Shown here: in pieces, positions 14,637 through 21,187 of the stretch
Layout of the letters: each line of letters begins with the position of its first letter
Numbering within the stretch: position 1 is the stretch's first letter
Assembly (NCBI GenBank): GCA_017470905.1
Contig: JAFUXL010000005.1
Span: 1-35,257, forward strand
Reading direction: 5' to 3'
Length of the DNA: 35,257 bases
DNA from: Ruminococcus sp.
Lineage (GTDB): Bacteria; Bacillota; Clostridia; Oscillospirales; Ruminococcaceae
Notes under the pieces: generated by a model
Database searches by the model: none
Told to the model about the DNA's origin: nothing
The model's input: only the letters and a program-made list of their open reading frames with translations
Program-made: the position numbers and the translations under genes

Positions 14637-14665
14637 ATTATACTACAGGGAAATAAAAAAGTCAA
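14637..14665 (-). promoter_or_regulatory. Promoter of the tRNA-Met/tRNA-Glu operon
   Basis: On the minus strand TTGACT (14665-14660), 17-base spacer, TATAAT (14642-14637), about 33 bases before tRNA-Met. The rest of the gap 14666-14859 is AT-rich with nothing recognised. Confidence 0.85.
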
Positions 14666-14859
14666 TAGCAAAAGCAAAAAAACGTTATATATAACAAAAA
14701 AAAATTAAAAAATATATGTATTTTATTCAATATGCTGTCGGACTTGCGGAAGCGGCGGTATATGGGCAGATTGGCAGCTTTATGAAATTCCAAAAATCGG
14801 AGAAAAAAATTGTTATATTTGTAACAATCAACAATTTTAAATAAAAAATCGGCTTTTGC

Positions 14860-14888
14860 TTGATATTTTCGCTTTTTGGTGTTATAAT
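14860..14888 (+). promoter_or_regulatory. Promoter of the malate dehydrogenase operon
   Basis: TTGATA (14860-14865), 17-base spacer, TATAAT (14883-14888). The predicted leader before the start codon at 14959 is about 63 bases. Confidence 0.85.
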
Positions 14889-14958
14889 GATATTATTCGG
14901 AAGAGAATGATTTTGGATTAATTCCGAATTTACAAAGTAATTTGCGGAGGTTATAAAA

Positions 14959-15906
14959 ATGGCAGAAAATAAAAGCGGTAAAAAGATAACTATTCTCGGC
15001 GCAGGAAATGTCGGTGCAACTATTGCGTATACATTTGCGGTTGCTGGAACCTGTTCCGATGTTGTTCTCATTGACATAAACAAGGAAAAGGCAAAGGGAG
15101 AGGCTATGGACATTCGTCAGGGTGTTACTTTCAGTCATAATGTTGAAATATGTGACGGTACATATGACGATGCTAAAGGCTCGGACATCGTTGTTGTAAC
15201 GCTCGGACTTGCACGCAAGCCTGGACAGACGAGAATAGACCTCGCACAGGCGAATGTAAATATCGTAAAGGACGTTATGCCGAAGATAGCACAGGCTGCG
15301 CCCGATGCGATATATGTTGTTGTAAGCAACCCTGTTGATGTAATAACCTATACGATACTCAGATGCACCAATCTTTCACGCAGTCAGGTAATCGGTTCGG
15401 GTACTGCACTTGACACCTCACGTCTGCGCACGAGCCTTGCCGACCATGTAGGCTTAAGCCCCAACAGTATCCACGCATATGTATTCGGAGAACACGGCGA
15501 TACCTCAATGATACCGTGGTCGATAACCAATATCGCAGGAACAGCAATGGAGGATTACTGCAAGGATCAGAACCATGCGGATATTGACAAGGAAGAAATA
15601 ATCCTCGAAGTACGCAAGGCAGGCAGTGAAGTCATAAAGAGAAAGGGTGCTACCTTTTACGCTGTTGCAATGAGCGTAAACAAGATATGCGATACCATTC
15701 TCCGTGACTCAAACAATATCATAACAGTATCAACCTATCTTGACGGAACATACGGAATAAGCGATGTATGCTTGAGTATTCCCTGCGTGATAGGCGCAAA
15801 CGGAATTGAAAGAGCAGTTCCCCCTGCTCTTACCGACGATGAAACGGAAAAGCTTAGAGCAAGTGCCGATGCCCTGAAAAAGGTAATAGCGCAGCTTGAA
15901 TTTTAA
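14959..15906 (+). CDS. mdh: LDH-family malate dehydrogenase (easily misnamed L-lactate dehydrogenase)
   Basis: A 315-aa NAD-dependent 2-hydroxyacid dehydrogenase. Start ATG 14959 has GGAGG eight bases upstream. The Rossmann motif GAGNVG (14-19) and acidic Asp39 at the end of strand 2 indicate NAD. Catalytic residues are Asp152 and Arg155 (LDTSRLR) and His179 (GEHGDT). In the substrate loop the sequence is LARKPGQTR: Arg86 stands where lactate dehydrogenases have Gln and malate dehydrogenases have Arg, which binds the second carboxylate. Hence oxaloacetate to malate is the likely reaction, not pyruvate to lactate. The next gene is malic enzyme, which fits: together they turn oxaloacetate into malate and then pyruvate, moving electrons from NADH as in the clostridial malate shunt. 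Cytoplasmic. The call rests on one residue plus context, so lactate activity is not excluded. Confidence 0.75.
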   Translation: MAENKSGKKITILGAGNVGATIAYTFAVAGTCSDVVLIDINKEKAKGEAMDIRQGVTFSHNVEICDGTYDDAKGSDIVVVTLGLARKPGQTRIDLAQANVNIVKDVMPKIAQAAPDAIYVVVSNPVDVITYTILRCTNLSRSQVIGSGTALDTSRLRTSLADHVGLSPNSIHAYVFGEHGDTSMIPWSITNIAGTAMEDYCKDQNHADIDKEEIILEVRKAGSEVIKRKGATFYAVAMSVNKICDTILRDSNNIITVSTYLDGTYGISDVCLSIPCVIGANGIERAVPPALTDDETEKLRASADALKKVIAQLEF

Positions 15907-15915
15907 TGAGACCAA

Positions 15916-15948
15916 AAATTTCCCTCTGTCTACGGCAGAGGGAAATTT
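15916..15948 (+). terminator. Intercistronic hairpin after mdh
   Basis: A 13-bp stem (AAATTTCCCTCTG with its complement, loop of seven bases) lies between mdh and malic enzyme. It is not followed by a T run, so it may stabilise or partly terminate the mdh message rather than end it. The ribosome site of malic enzyme begins eight bases later. Confidence 0.5.
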
Positions 15949-15970
15949 AAAATAAGGAGGTATTAATAAC

Positions 15971-17143
15971 ATGAATTACGCTGAAGAGTCGCTTAAAAAG
16001 CATTATGAATGGAACGGAAAAATAGAGGTCATATGCCGTGCGCCCCTCGAAACCAGGGACGATTTGTCACTTGCCTATACTCCGGGAGTTGCACAGCCCT
16101 GTCTTGAAATTCAAAAGGACATTAACAAAAGCTATGAGCTTACAAGACGTTCAAATCTCGTGGCGGTTATTACGGACGGTACGGCAGTACTCGGTCTGGG
16201 CGATATAGGCGCAGAGGCAGGCATGCCCGTTATGGAGGGCAAATGCGCTCTTTTCAAAGCTTTCGGAGATGTTGATGCAATACCTCTCTGTATACGTTCA
16301 AAGGAAGTTGACGATATAGTAAATACGGTAAAATTAATATCAGGCTCATTCGGCGGAATTAATCTTGAAGATATTTCTGCACCCAGATGCTTTGAGATAG
16401 AAAAAAGGCTGAAGGAATGCTGTGATATTCCCGTATTCCACGATGACCAGCACGGCACGGCGGTTGTAACTCTTGCGGCAATGCTCAATGCCCTGAAGCT
16501 TACGGGTAAGAAAATAGACGAAATACGTGTAGCTGCAAACGGTGCAGGTGCGGCAGGAATTGCAATTGTAAAGCTTCTCATATCAATGGGGCTTAAAGAT
16601 GTGGTAATCTGCGACAGACAGGGAGCTATATACAAGGGAAGAGAGGGTCTCAATCCGCAGAAGGCAGAAATGGCTGAAATAACCAACCGACAGATGAGAA
16701 AGGGCAGTCTTGCCGATGTGATGAAGGGCGCAGATGTTTTCATAGGCGTGTCGTCCCCCAATTGCGTAACGCCCGAAATGGTGAGAAGCATGGCTGAAAA
16801 TCCGATACTTTTCCCGATGGCAAATCCCACCCCCGAAATAATGCCCGAACTTGCAAGGGAAGCAGGTGCGGCTGTTATCGGCACGGGAAGAAGCGACTAT
16901 CCCAACCAGATAAATAATGTCCTTGCCTTTCCGGGAATTTTCCGCGGCGCACTCGATGTAAGGGCAAGCGATATAAATGACGAGATGAAAATAGCCGCCG
17001 CAAAAGCCATTGCGTCATTCGTGACGGACGACAAGCTTTCGCCAGAATATATAATTCCGAGCGCACTTGATAAAAATGTTTCAAAAGCAGTTGCGGAGGC
17101 TGTCGCTCAGACGGCAAGAGATACGGGTGCTGCGAGGATATAA
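15971..17143 (+). CDS. NAD(P)-dependent malic enzyme
   Basis: The 390-aa length fits the short bacterial malic enzymes. It converts malate to pyruvate and CO2 with reduction of NAD(P). Active-site residues are visible: Tyr36 (LAYTPGVA), Lys91 (MEGKCALFK), metal ligands Glu133-Asp134 (NLEDI) and Asp158/Asp159 (FHDDQHGTA). The cofactor domain begins with AANGAGAAGIAIVKLL at about 188-203. Start ATG 15971 has AAGGAGG ten bases upstream. It lies behind malate dehydrogenase, and the pair forms a route from oxaloacetate to pyruvate that bypasses pyruvate kinase. Cofactor preference between NAD and NADP cannot be decided by eye. The gene ends two bases before the next start, so the transcript continues. 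Confidence 0.93.
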   Translation: MNYAEESLKKHYEWNGKIEVICRAPLETRDDLSLAYTPGVAQPCLEIQKDINKSYELTRRSNLVAVITDGTAVLGLGDIGAEAGMPVMEGKCALFKAFGDVDAIPLCIRSKEVDDIVNTVKLISGSFGGINLEDISAPRCFEIEKRLKECCDIPVFHDDQHGTAVVTLAAMLNALKLTGKKIDEIRVAANGAGAAGIAIVKLLISMGLKDVVICDRQGAIYKGREGLNPQKAEMAEITNRQMRKGSLADVMKGADVFIGVSSPNCVTPEMVRSMAENPILFPMANPTPEIMPELAREAGAAVIGTGRSDYPNQINNVLAFPGIFRGALDVRASDINDEMKIAAAKAIASFVTDDKLSPEYIIPSALDKNVSKAVAEAVAQTARDTGAARI

Positions 17144-17145
17144 TC

Positions 17146-18012
17146 ATGGACGAGAGAAAAATAATACTCAATGCGATAGCTTGCCTTGAATATCTTTCAA
17201 AGGGAATTGACCCGATTACAAAGCAGCCCGTTTCCGAAAACGATATTGTCAGAAAATCCGCAGTATCAAAATATCTTTCCTATTCCGCAGAAAAGCTCAA
17301 ATCAATGCTTGATAATGCCGGTAATCGTGAAAATGCCGCCGCTCCCGAAAGAATTGTCTGCGATGACACGGGAGAGGTTCTGTGCATTGGCGAAATAAGA
17401 GAGAAATTAAACCGCAGTGCAGACCCGAAGTCTGTCGGATATATTGACACTGGTACTCTGCTCGGCTGGCTTGAATACGGCGGATTTCTCGAAAAGCATG
17501 TTGACGGAAAGCATTATATCATCACCGAAAGCGGAATGGATGCCGGTATTTTTCCGCAGGAAAGTCCGAGCGGCGGTCTTGTGTTCTGTTATACCCCTGA
17601 CGCACAGCAGATGATATATGACCATGAAACGGATATAAGAGAATATTATGAACAGTACGGCGACAAGAGAGAACCCTTTTTCATATCCCCCGAAAGAAAA
17701 TCCCTGCTCCGTGCTGGCGGTGATACCGCAAAAATCACAGATATTGCAAATTATCTCAACAGCTTTGCCGATTTGGAAAATTATAAGCCCATAAAGGCTA
17801 TGAATATAAACCGATGGCTTTTATCAAAAAATATGATTTTCCGCAATGACGAGCAGCGCAAATATTTCGCCACAGACATCGGCACGGATAATGGCTTTTC
17901 CAATATAAGAATAAAGGATAACAGATACGGCAGGCTCTGCTATACCTCTGCGGCATGGCAGTACATAATTGACAGAATTGACGAGCTTATCGAATATAAC
18001 AGAGAGTTATGA
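17146..18012 (+). CDS. Hypothetical protein with two winged-helix-like segments (288 aa)
   Basis: No family is recognised. ATG 17146 lies two bases after the malic enzyme stop, with GAGGAT six bases upstream. The N-terminus ILNAIACLEYLSKGIDPITK then QPVSENDIV is helical. Two later parts look alike: about 100-135 (YIDTGTLLGWLEYGGFLEKH, VDGKHYIITESG) and about 217-255 (PIKAMNINRWLLSKNMIFRN, then YFATDIGTDNGFSNIRI). Each has a helix-turn-helix-like stretch followed by a hairpin carrying a Tyr and a Thr-x-x-Gly, as in KilAC/ANT-like winged helices. A DNA- or RNA-binding role is possible but unproved. No signal peptide or membrane segment. Position suggests co-transcription with mdh and malic enzyme. 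Confidence 0.55.
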   Translation: MDERKIILNAIACLEYLSKGIDPITKQPVSENDIVRKSAVSKYLSYSAEKLKSMLDNAGNRENAAAPERIVCDDTGEVLCIGEIREKLNRSADPKSVGYIDTGTLLGWLEYGGFLEKHVDGKHYIITESGMDAGIFPQESPSGGLVFCYTPDAQQMIYDHETDIREYYEQYGDKREPFFISPERKSLLRAGGDTAKITDIANYLNSFADLENYKPIKAMNINRWLLSKNMIFRNDEQRKYFATDIGTDNGFSNIRIKDNRYGRLCYTSAAWQYIIDRIDELIEYNREL

Positions 18013-18030
18013 CTTTAAAGGAGGAAGGCT

Positions 18031-18492
18031 ATGAAAGTATCAATTTTTTCAAGGGAAATGACTGAAGATATGGTTTCCGCAGGAAAATTCCCCGAAAATA
18101 CCGCCGTGATAAGCTTTTTCGACCCCGAAATAAAACATATAGACAAGGACTACAAGCCCGTTGATTACAGCGGTGTCTGCGATTATGTCTTTTACAGCGA
18201 AATTGACGACCTCGACCTTGATGTGCTTGAAAGAAAGGGCTATACATACGATACATACTTTCCCGAAGCCGATGAACTTGCAAAGTTTATATACAATGTC
18301 CGTAATAAGAATATGGATATAATCTGTCAGTGCGAATACGGTCAGAGCAGAAGCGCAGGCTGTGCGGCGGCAATTCTGGAGCATTTCTTTCATACAGGAA
18401 TTACGGTCTTTGCCGATTACAGATATTATCCCAATCAGCTTGTCTACCACAAAGTACATGACGCACTCGAAAAATTAATGCATAATTCATAA
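18031..18492 (+). CDS. Protein tyrosine/dual-specificity phosphatase-like protein
   Basis: A 153-aa protein, ATG 18031 after AAAGGAGG. The phosphatase loop signature Cx5R is present as CQCEYGQSRSAGCAAAI, with Cys101 and Arg107 in the correct spacing. Preceding strands (TAVISFFDPE and CDYVFYSEIDDLDL) fit the small dual-specificity fold, and acidic residues at 59-64 could supply the general acid, although no exact match is certain. It probably removes phosphate from a protein or small molecule in the cytoplasm; the substrate is unknown. The final codons merge into a CATAATTCATAATGC-type repeat at 18479-18508, so the C-terminus may have been altered by it. Confidence 0.65.
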   Translation: MKVSIFSREMTEDMVSAGKFPENTAVISFFDPEIKHIDKDYKPVDYSGVCDYVFYSEIDDLDLDVLERKGYTYDTYFPEADELAKFIYNVRNKNMDIICQCEYGQSRSAGCAAAILEHFFHTGITVFADYRYYPNQLVYHKVHDALEKLMHNS

Positions 18493-18513
18493 TGCATAAT
18501 TCATAATTCGTAA

Positions 18514-18590
18514 CTGTAAATTAGCATTTTAAAATAATGCAGAAAAATTTTTGTATTTTGTCTTTGTTCCCCTCGCCGCAGACGGGGGGA
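18514..18590 (-). repeat. Dispersed GC-hairpin repeat, copy A
   Basis: In minus orientation it reads GC-rich hairpin (18569-18590), then AACAAAGACAAAATAC, AAAATTT, TGCATTATTTTAAAATGC and a TTTACAG end. The same order of parts occurs at 19113, 21066, 29103 and 29191. Confidence 0.65.
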
Positions 18591-18660
18591 GCATATTTTT
18601 TATTATGTTTTTGTGTATTATTACGAAGAATTTCAAATATGCTCAATCATGGTTTTGAAA

Positions 18661-18709
18661 AAATCGGAAAAACTCTCCCTGCCTACAGTGGGGAGAGTTT
18701 TCTGATTTT
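18661..18709 (-). terminator. Terminator of the XRE regulator gene
   Basis: A strong stem (AAACTCTCCC with GGGAGAGTTT, extended by AAATC/GATTT on the outside) directly follows the stop of the regulator gene on the minus strand and ends in T residues. It could also stop plus-strand transcripts from the phosphatase-like gene. Confidence 0.7.
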
Positions 18710-18923
18710 ATTTGTTTACCGTTTTGTTGTTGGTTCTTCCGAGTATATAATCGGTAGAAACATTGTAAAAATCCGCAAGTGTGAGAAGGTGTTCAACAGG
18801 AATTGTCTGAAATCCACGTTCATAACGTGAATATACCGTCTGGCTTGTATGAAGAAGAGCAGCTATTTCTGTCTGGTTCATGTCCATATCCTCACGCAAA
18901 TCCCTCAGTCTTTGAAAATACAC
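18708..18923 (-). CDS. XRE-family HTH transcriptional regulator (71 aa)
   Basis: Start GTG 18923 is chosen because AGGAGG lies eight bases upstream; GTG 18932 overlaps that site. The protein is a single Cro/C1-type helix-turn-helix: LRDLREDMDMNQTEIAALLH, then TSQTVYSRYERG with recognition helix SQTVYSRYE, then VEHLLTLADFYNVSTDYILG. About 65 residues is the usual domain size and no effector domain follows. It is transcribed away from the plus-strand promoter at 18984-19012, which carries palindromic sites, so it probably represses that promoter and perhaps its own. Confidence 0.88.
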   Translation of the reverse strand: MYFQRLRDLREDMDMNQTEIAALLHTSQTVYSRYERGFQTIPVEHLLTLADFYNVSTDYILGRTNNKTVNK

Positions 18924-18983
18924 AATAATCACCTCCTCTGTTTGTTTAATGTGCCGATTTTTGTTTAAAACTATTCGGTACTA

Positions 18984-19039
18984 TTGACTTTATCATGTTT
19001 TAGTTGTATAATAGACTTGTTAGTACTTTTTAGTACTAA
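18984..19039 (+). promoter_or_regulatory. Promoter with palindromic operator
   Basis: TTGACT (18984-18989), 17-base spacer, TATAAT (19007-19012). Seven bases later is a perfect inverted repeat TTAGTACT-TTTT-AGTACTAA (19020-19039), covering the expected transcription start. A half-site GGTACTA lies just before the -35 at 18977-18983. Spacing and position fit repression by the adjacent XRE protein. The gap up to 19232 holds only this and the repeat at 19113. Confidence 0.7.
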
Positions 19040-19112
19040 AAACAAAATATCTGTGATTGAGCGGATTTGAATTTGTTTGTTATATATACAAAAAAAGTAT
19101 GATAAAAAGCAA

Positions 19113-19187
19113 TGCCCCCACCTGCGGTGGGGGAAACAAAGACAAAATATAAAAATTTTTGTGCATTATTTAAAAATGCTCATTTAT
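19113..19187 (+). repeat. Dispersed GC-hairpin repeat, copy B
   Basis: Hairpin CCCCCACC/GGTGGGGG at 19115-19133, then AAACAAAGACAAAATATA, AAATTTTTGTGCATTATTT and ATGCTCATTTA. A partial second copy of the tail (ACATAAAAATTTTGTGCGTT) follows at about 19197-19217, just before the ribosome site of the next gene. Confidence 0.65.
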
Positions 19188-19232
19188 ATATAGAAAACAT
19201 AAAAATTTTGTGCGTTATACAGGAGGTTCTCT

Positions 19233-20183
19233 ATGGCAAAAGGAAGTAAAAAAGGCGGTTGTTTATCGGCTGTAGCTGTGGCATTATTTGTGTTATATTA
19301 GTGCCGGCTGTTTCAGGTTCAAAAAAAGACAAAACCGAAAGTTCTTCATCTGTCGGCAAGGTAAGCGTTGAAAGTTCGGAAAAATCCAATGTGAATTATG
19401 ATACGGACAAGGAATATTCGGATAATTCCTCCGATGAAATTTCAAAAGAAGAAAATCAGACGGTCTATGATGACGGGCAGATAAAAATTACTTATACGGG
19501 ATATACCGCAGAAAAAACTTTTTCAAGCGCAAAAATGGGATTTTTAATCGAAAACAACAGCGACAAAAATATAACTGTAAGTAATTTTAACTTGAATGTC
19601 AACGGCTATACATTTGATACATGGTTCTATGAAAATGTGCCTGCGGGAAAAAAGACAAACGCTGAAATGAGTATTCGGAATACAGAACTGAAGAAAAACG
19701 GAGTTGAAAAACTCGGAACTCTCGAAATGAACTTCAGATGTATCGACAGCGACAGTTATGAAACTCTTTACCACGGACAATATAGAGATTGTATTTGATG
19801 AAACCGTAAGCAGCGGAGAAAATCCTGAAAACTATCAGCTTATAGCTGACAAGGAAGATGTACAGGTGTATTATAAAGGAGAGAATGAGGGAAATATCCT
19901 TTCGTCAGCCTCCTATACTTTCCTCGTGGTAAATAACAGCAGCAGAAATGTAACTGTAAGCAGTGATAATCTTTCTGTAAATGATTTTGCTGTTTCCGCA
20001 AGCTTTTATACGGATTGTGCAATCGGAAAAATGAGCAATGATACACTTACATTGTATTCGAGCGAACTCGAAAAAAATAAAATAGAAAAAATAGATAAAA
20101 TCGAGTTTTCTCTCAGGTGTTTTGACAGCGACAGCTACTCGGAAATATGGCAGGAGGACAAAGTTGTCATAACAATGGATTGA
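19233..20183 (+). pseudogene. Two-domain secreted/membrane protein gene with two frameshifts
   Basis: ATG 19233 has GGAGG seven bases upstream and gives MAKGSKKGGCLSAVAVALFV then stop at TAG. The following coding sequence is in the -1 frame (hydrophobic stretch, then SGSKKDKTESSSSVGKVSVE and a beta domain) up to 19798, and the rest returns to the first frame from about 19758 to 20183. The two beta domains are related: both contain a fold with IENNSDKNITVSNFNLNVNG / VVNNSSRNVTVSSDNLSVND, then a LKKNGVEKLGTLEMNFRC / LEKNKIEKIDKIEFSLRC segment and DSDSYE / DSDSYS. They resemble extracellular Ig-like domains of unknown function (DUF5067/DUF4352-like shape). Two indels of opposite sign argue for decay or sequencing error; both should be checked before it is called dead. 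Confidence 0.65.
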
Positions 20184-20223
20184 ATTTTTGCTGCAATTAT
20201 TTTAAAATAATTGCATTTGTTTG

Positions 20224-20332
20224 AATATATGTTATAACTTATCCGAAGTGAATAACTTCGGATTTTTCTTTTTTAAAATACCATGATTTAGCAATTTAGA
20301 ATTATTTAAAGAAATTGTAATAAAAGCTCTGT
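20224..20332 (+). repeat. ~110-bp direct repeat, copy 1
   Basis: This spacer block (terminator, then AATGATTTAGCAATTT-like and ATTATTTAAAGAAATTGTAA) recurs at 20964-21070 with about 85 percent identity by eye. The two copies bracket the small membrane-protein gene and its promoter. Confidence 0.65.
20241..20272 (+). terminator. Terminator after the two-domain gene
   Basis: ATCCGAAGT/ACTTCGGAT stem with a four-base loop followed by TTTTTCTTTTTT. A 24-bp perfect AT palindrome lies just upstream at 20193-20216 and may add to it. Confidence 0.85.
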
Positions 20333-20375
20333 GTTTAAATACCTTTTTTTGTCAAAAATGCAGATTTTTTTAGTC

Positions 20376-20408
20376 GGACATACGTATGTCCTGCATGGTC
20401 TGTATAAT
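20376..20408 (+). promoter_or_regulatory. Promoter with 16-bp palindrome over the -35
   Basis: Perfect palindrome GGACATACGTATGTCC at 20376-20391 covers the place where a -35 box should be; TATAAT follows at 20403-20408. There is no good -35 hexamer, so the palindrome may bind an activator or be a repressor operator. The start codon is 36 bases downstream. Confidence 0.6.
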
Positions 20409-20443
20409 GAGTTTATAACATACAGAAAGGGCAGGTAATTGCT

Positions 20444-20926
20444 ATGAACGAAACAAACAAAAAAAAGATTGAAGACGTGCTGGTGAAATGGTTTGGCGTT
20501 GACAAGAAGATACGTTACGGAGTTTACAGCGGAATAGCTCTCCTTCTGATTCTCCTTGTCTGTTTCAGCTGCGGAGGCTCCAGGATTGAAACCATCGAGC
20601 TGGAGTCATTGAAAAACAGCACTGCGGCTCATGAGTGTCCCACCAAATGTCCCGGCGGTTCAGTCGGATTTTACAAAGTAAGCAAGGGCGGTACATTGTA
20701 TTTCAAATGGGATAACGAGGATACTGTCTATTTCATTGAGTCTGAGTCTGCGCAGGACGGTATCACATATAAATGGACTACTTCCGAATATTACATATCC
20801 CACTATACAACGGCAGAAACAGGTGTTATTGACTCAAACGGAGACGGTTATGCCGATTCAACAATATATGAGGTCAACGGCTCTGAAAAGAAGGCAATAG
20901 CCCTGATAAGATGCAAAGTGAAATGA
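20444..20926 (+). CDS. Small membrane-anchored extracellular protein (160 aa)
   Basis: No known family. ATG 20444 with a modest ribosome site (GGGCAGG). Residues 1-25 are charged and cytoplasmic (KKKIEDVLVKWFGVDKKIRY), about 26-43 form one membrane helix (GVYSGIALLLILLVCFSC) with Cys-Gly-Gly after it, and the rest is outside. The SCGG after the helix could look like a lipobox but the N-terminal region is too long for a typical lipoprotein signal. The external part has paired cysteines (CPTKCPGG) and a calcium-loop-like DSNGDGYADS near residue 134, which resembles EF-hand/dockerin loops but occurs once only. It is flanked by direct repeats and has its own promoter and terminator. Confidence 0.6.
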   Translation: MNETNKKKIEDVLVKWFGVDKKIRYGVYSGIALLLILLVCFSCGGSRIETIELESLKNSTAAHECPTKCPGGSVGFYKVSKGGTLYFKWDNEDTVYFIESESAQDGITYKWTTSEYYISHYTTAETGVIDSNGDGYADSTIYEVNGSEKKAIALIRCKVK

Positions 20927-20963
20927 TTTTTAACCAAATATAAAATTCTTGATTTTTTTTAAA

Positions 20964-21070
20964 TAATATGGTATAATTTATCCGAAGTGAACAGCTTCGG
21001 ATTTTTCTTTCTTAAAATCAATGATTTAGCGATTTAAAATTATTTAAAGAAATTATAATAAAAAGCCTGT
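20964..21070 (+). repeat. ~110-bp direct repeat, copy 2
   Basis: Second copy of the block at 20224-20332. It includes a terminator and the ATTATTTAAAGAAATTATAA segment and runs into repeat copy C at 21066. Confidence 0.65.
20980..21010 (+). terminator. Terminator after the small membrane protein gene
   Basis: ATCCGAAG/CTTCGGAT stem followed by TTTTTCTTTC; nearly identical to the terminator at 20241. Confidence 0.85.
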
Positions 21071-21145
21071 ATTTCTCCGCCGCAGGCGGAGAAAACAAAG
21101 AAAAAATATAAAAATTTGTGCATTATTTTAAAATACTTATTTATG
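21066..21145 (+). repeat. Dispersed GC-hairpin repeat, copy C
   Basis: Hairpin CTCCGCC-GCA-GGCGGAG, then AAACAAAGAAAAAATATA, AAATTTGTGCATTATTTTAA and a TACTTATTTATGG end. Same architecture as copies A, B, D and E. Confidence 0.65.
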
Positions 21146-21187
21146 GAATTAATTATGAATTATGCATTAAAGTAAGGGAGCGTTTTT

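Noticed and set aside
14959-15906. L-lactate dehydrogenase
   Set aside because: The substrate loop has Arg rather than Gln and malic enzyme follows; malate dehydrogenase is the better call, though not certain.
19233-19300. Programmed -1 frameshift at the A6 tract
   Set aside because: The zero-frame codons are AAA AAA preceded by T, not a proper A-AAA-AAG heptamer in frame, and a second compensating shift downstream points to decay or error instead. Not fully excluded.
20444-20926. Dockerin in the small membrane protein
   Set aside because: Only one DxNxDGxxD-like loop is present and there is no second repeat.
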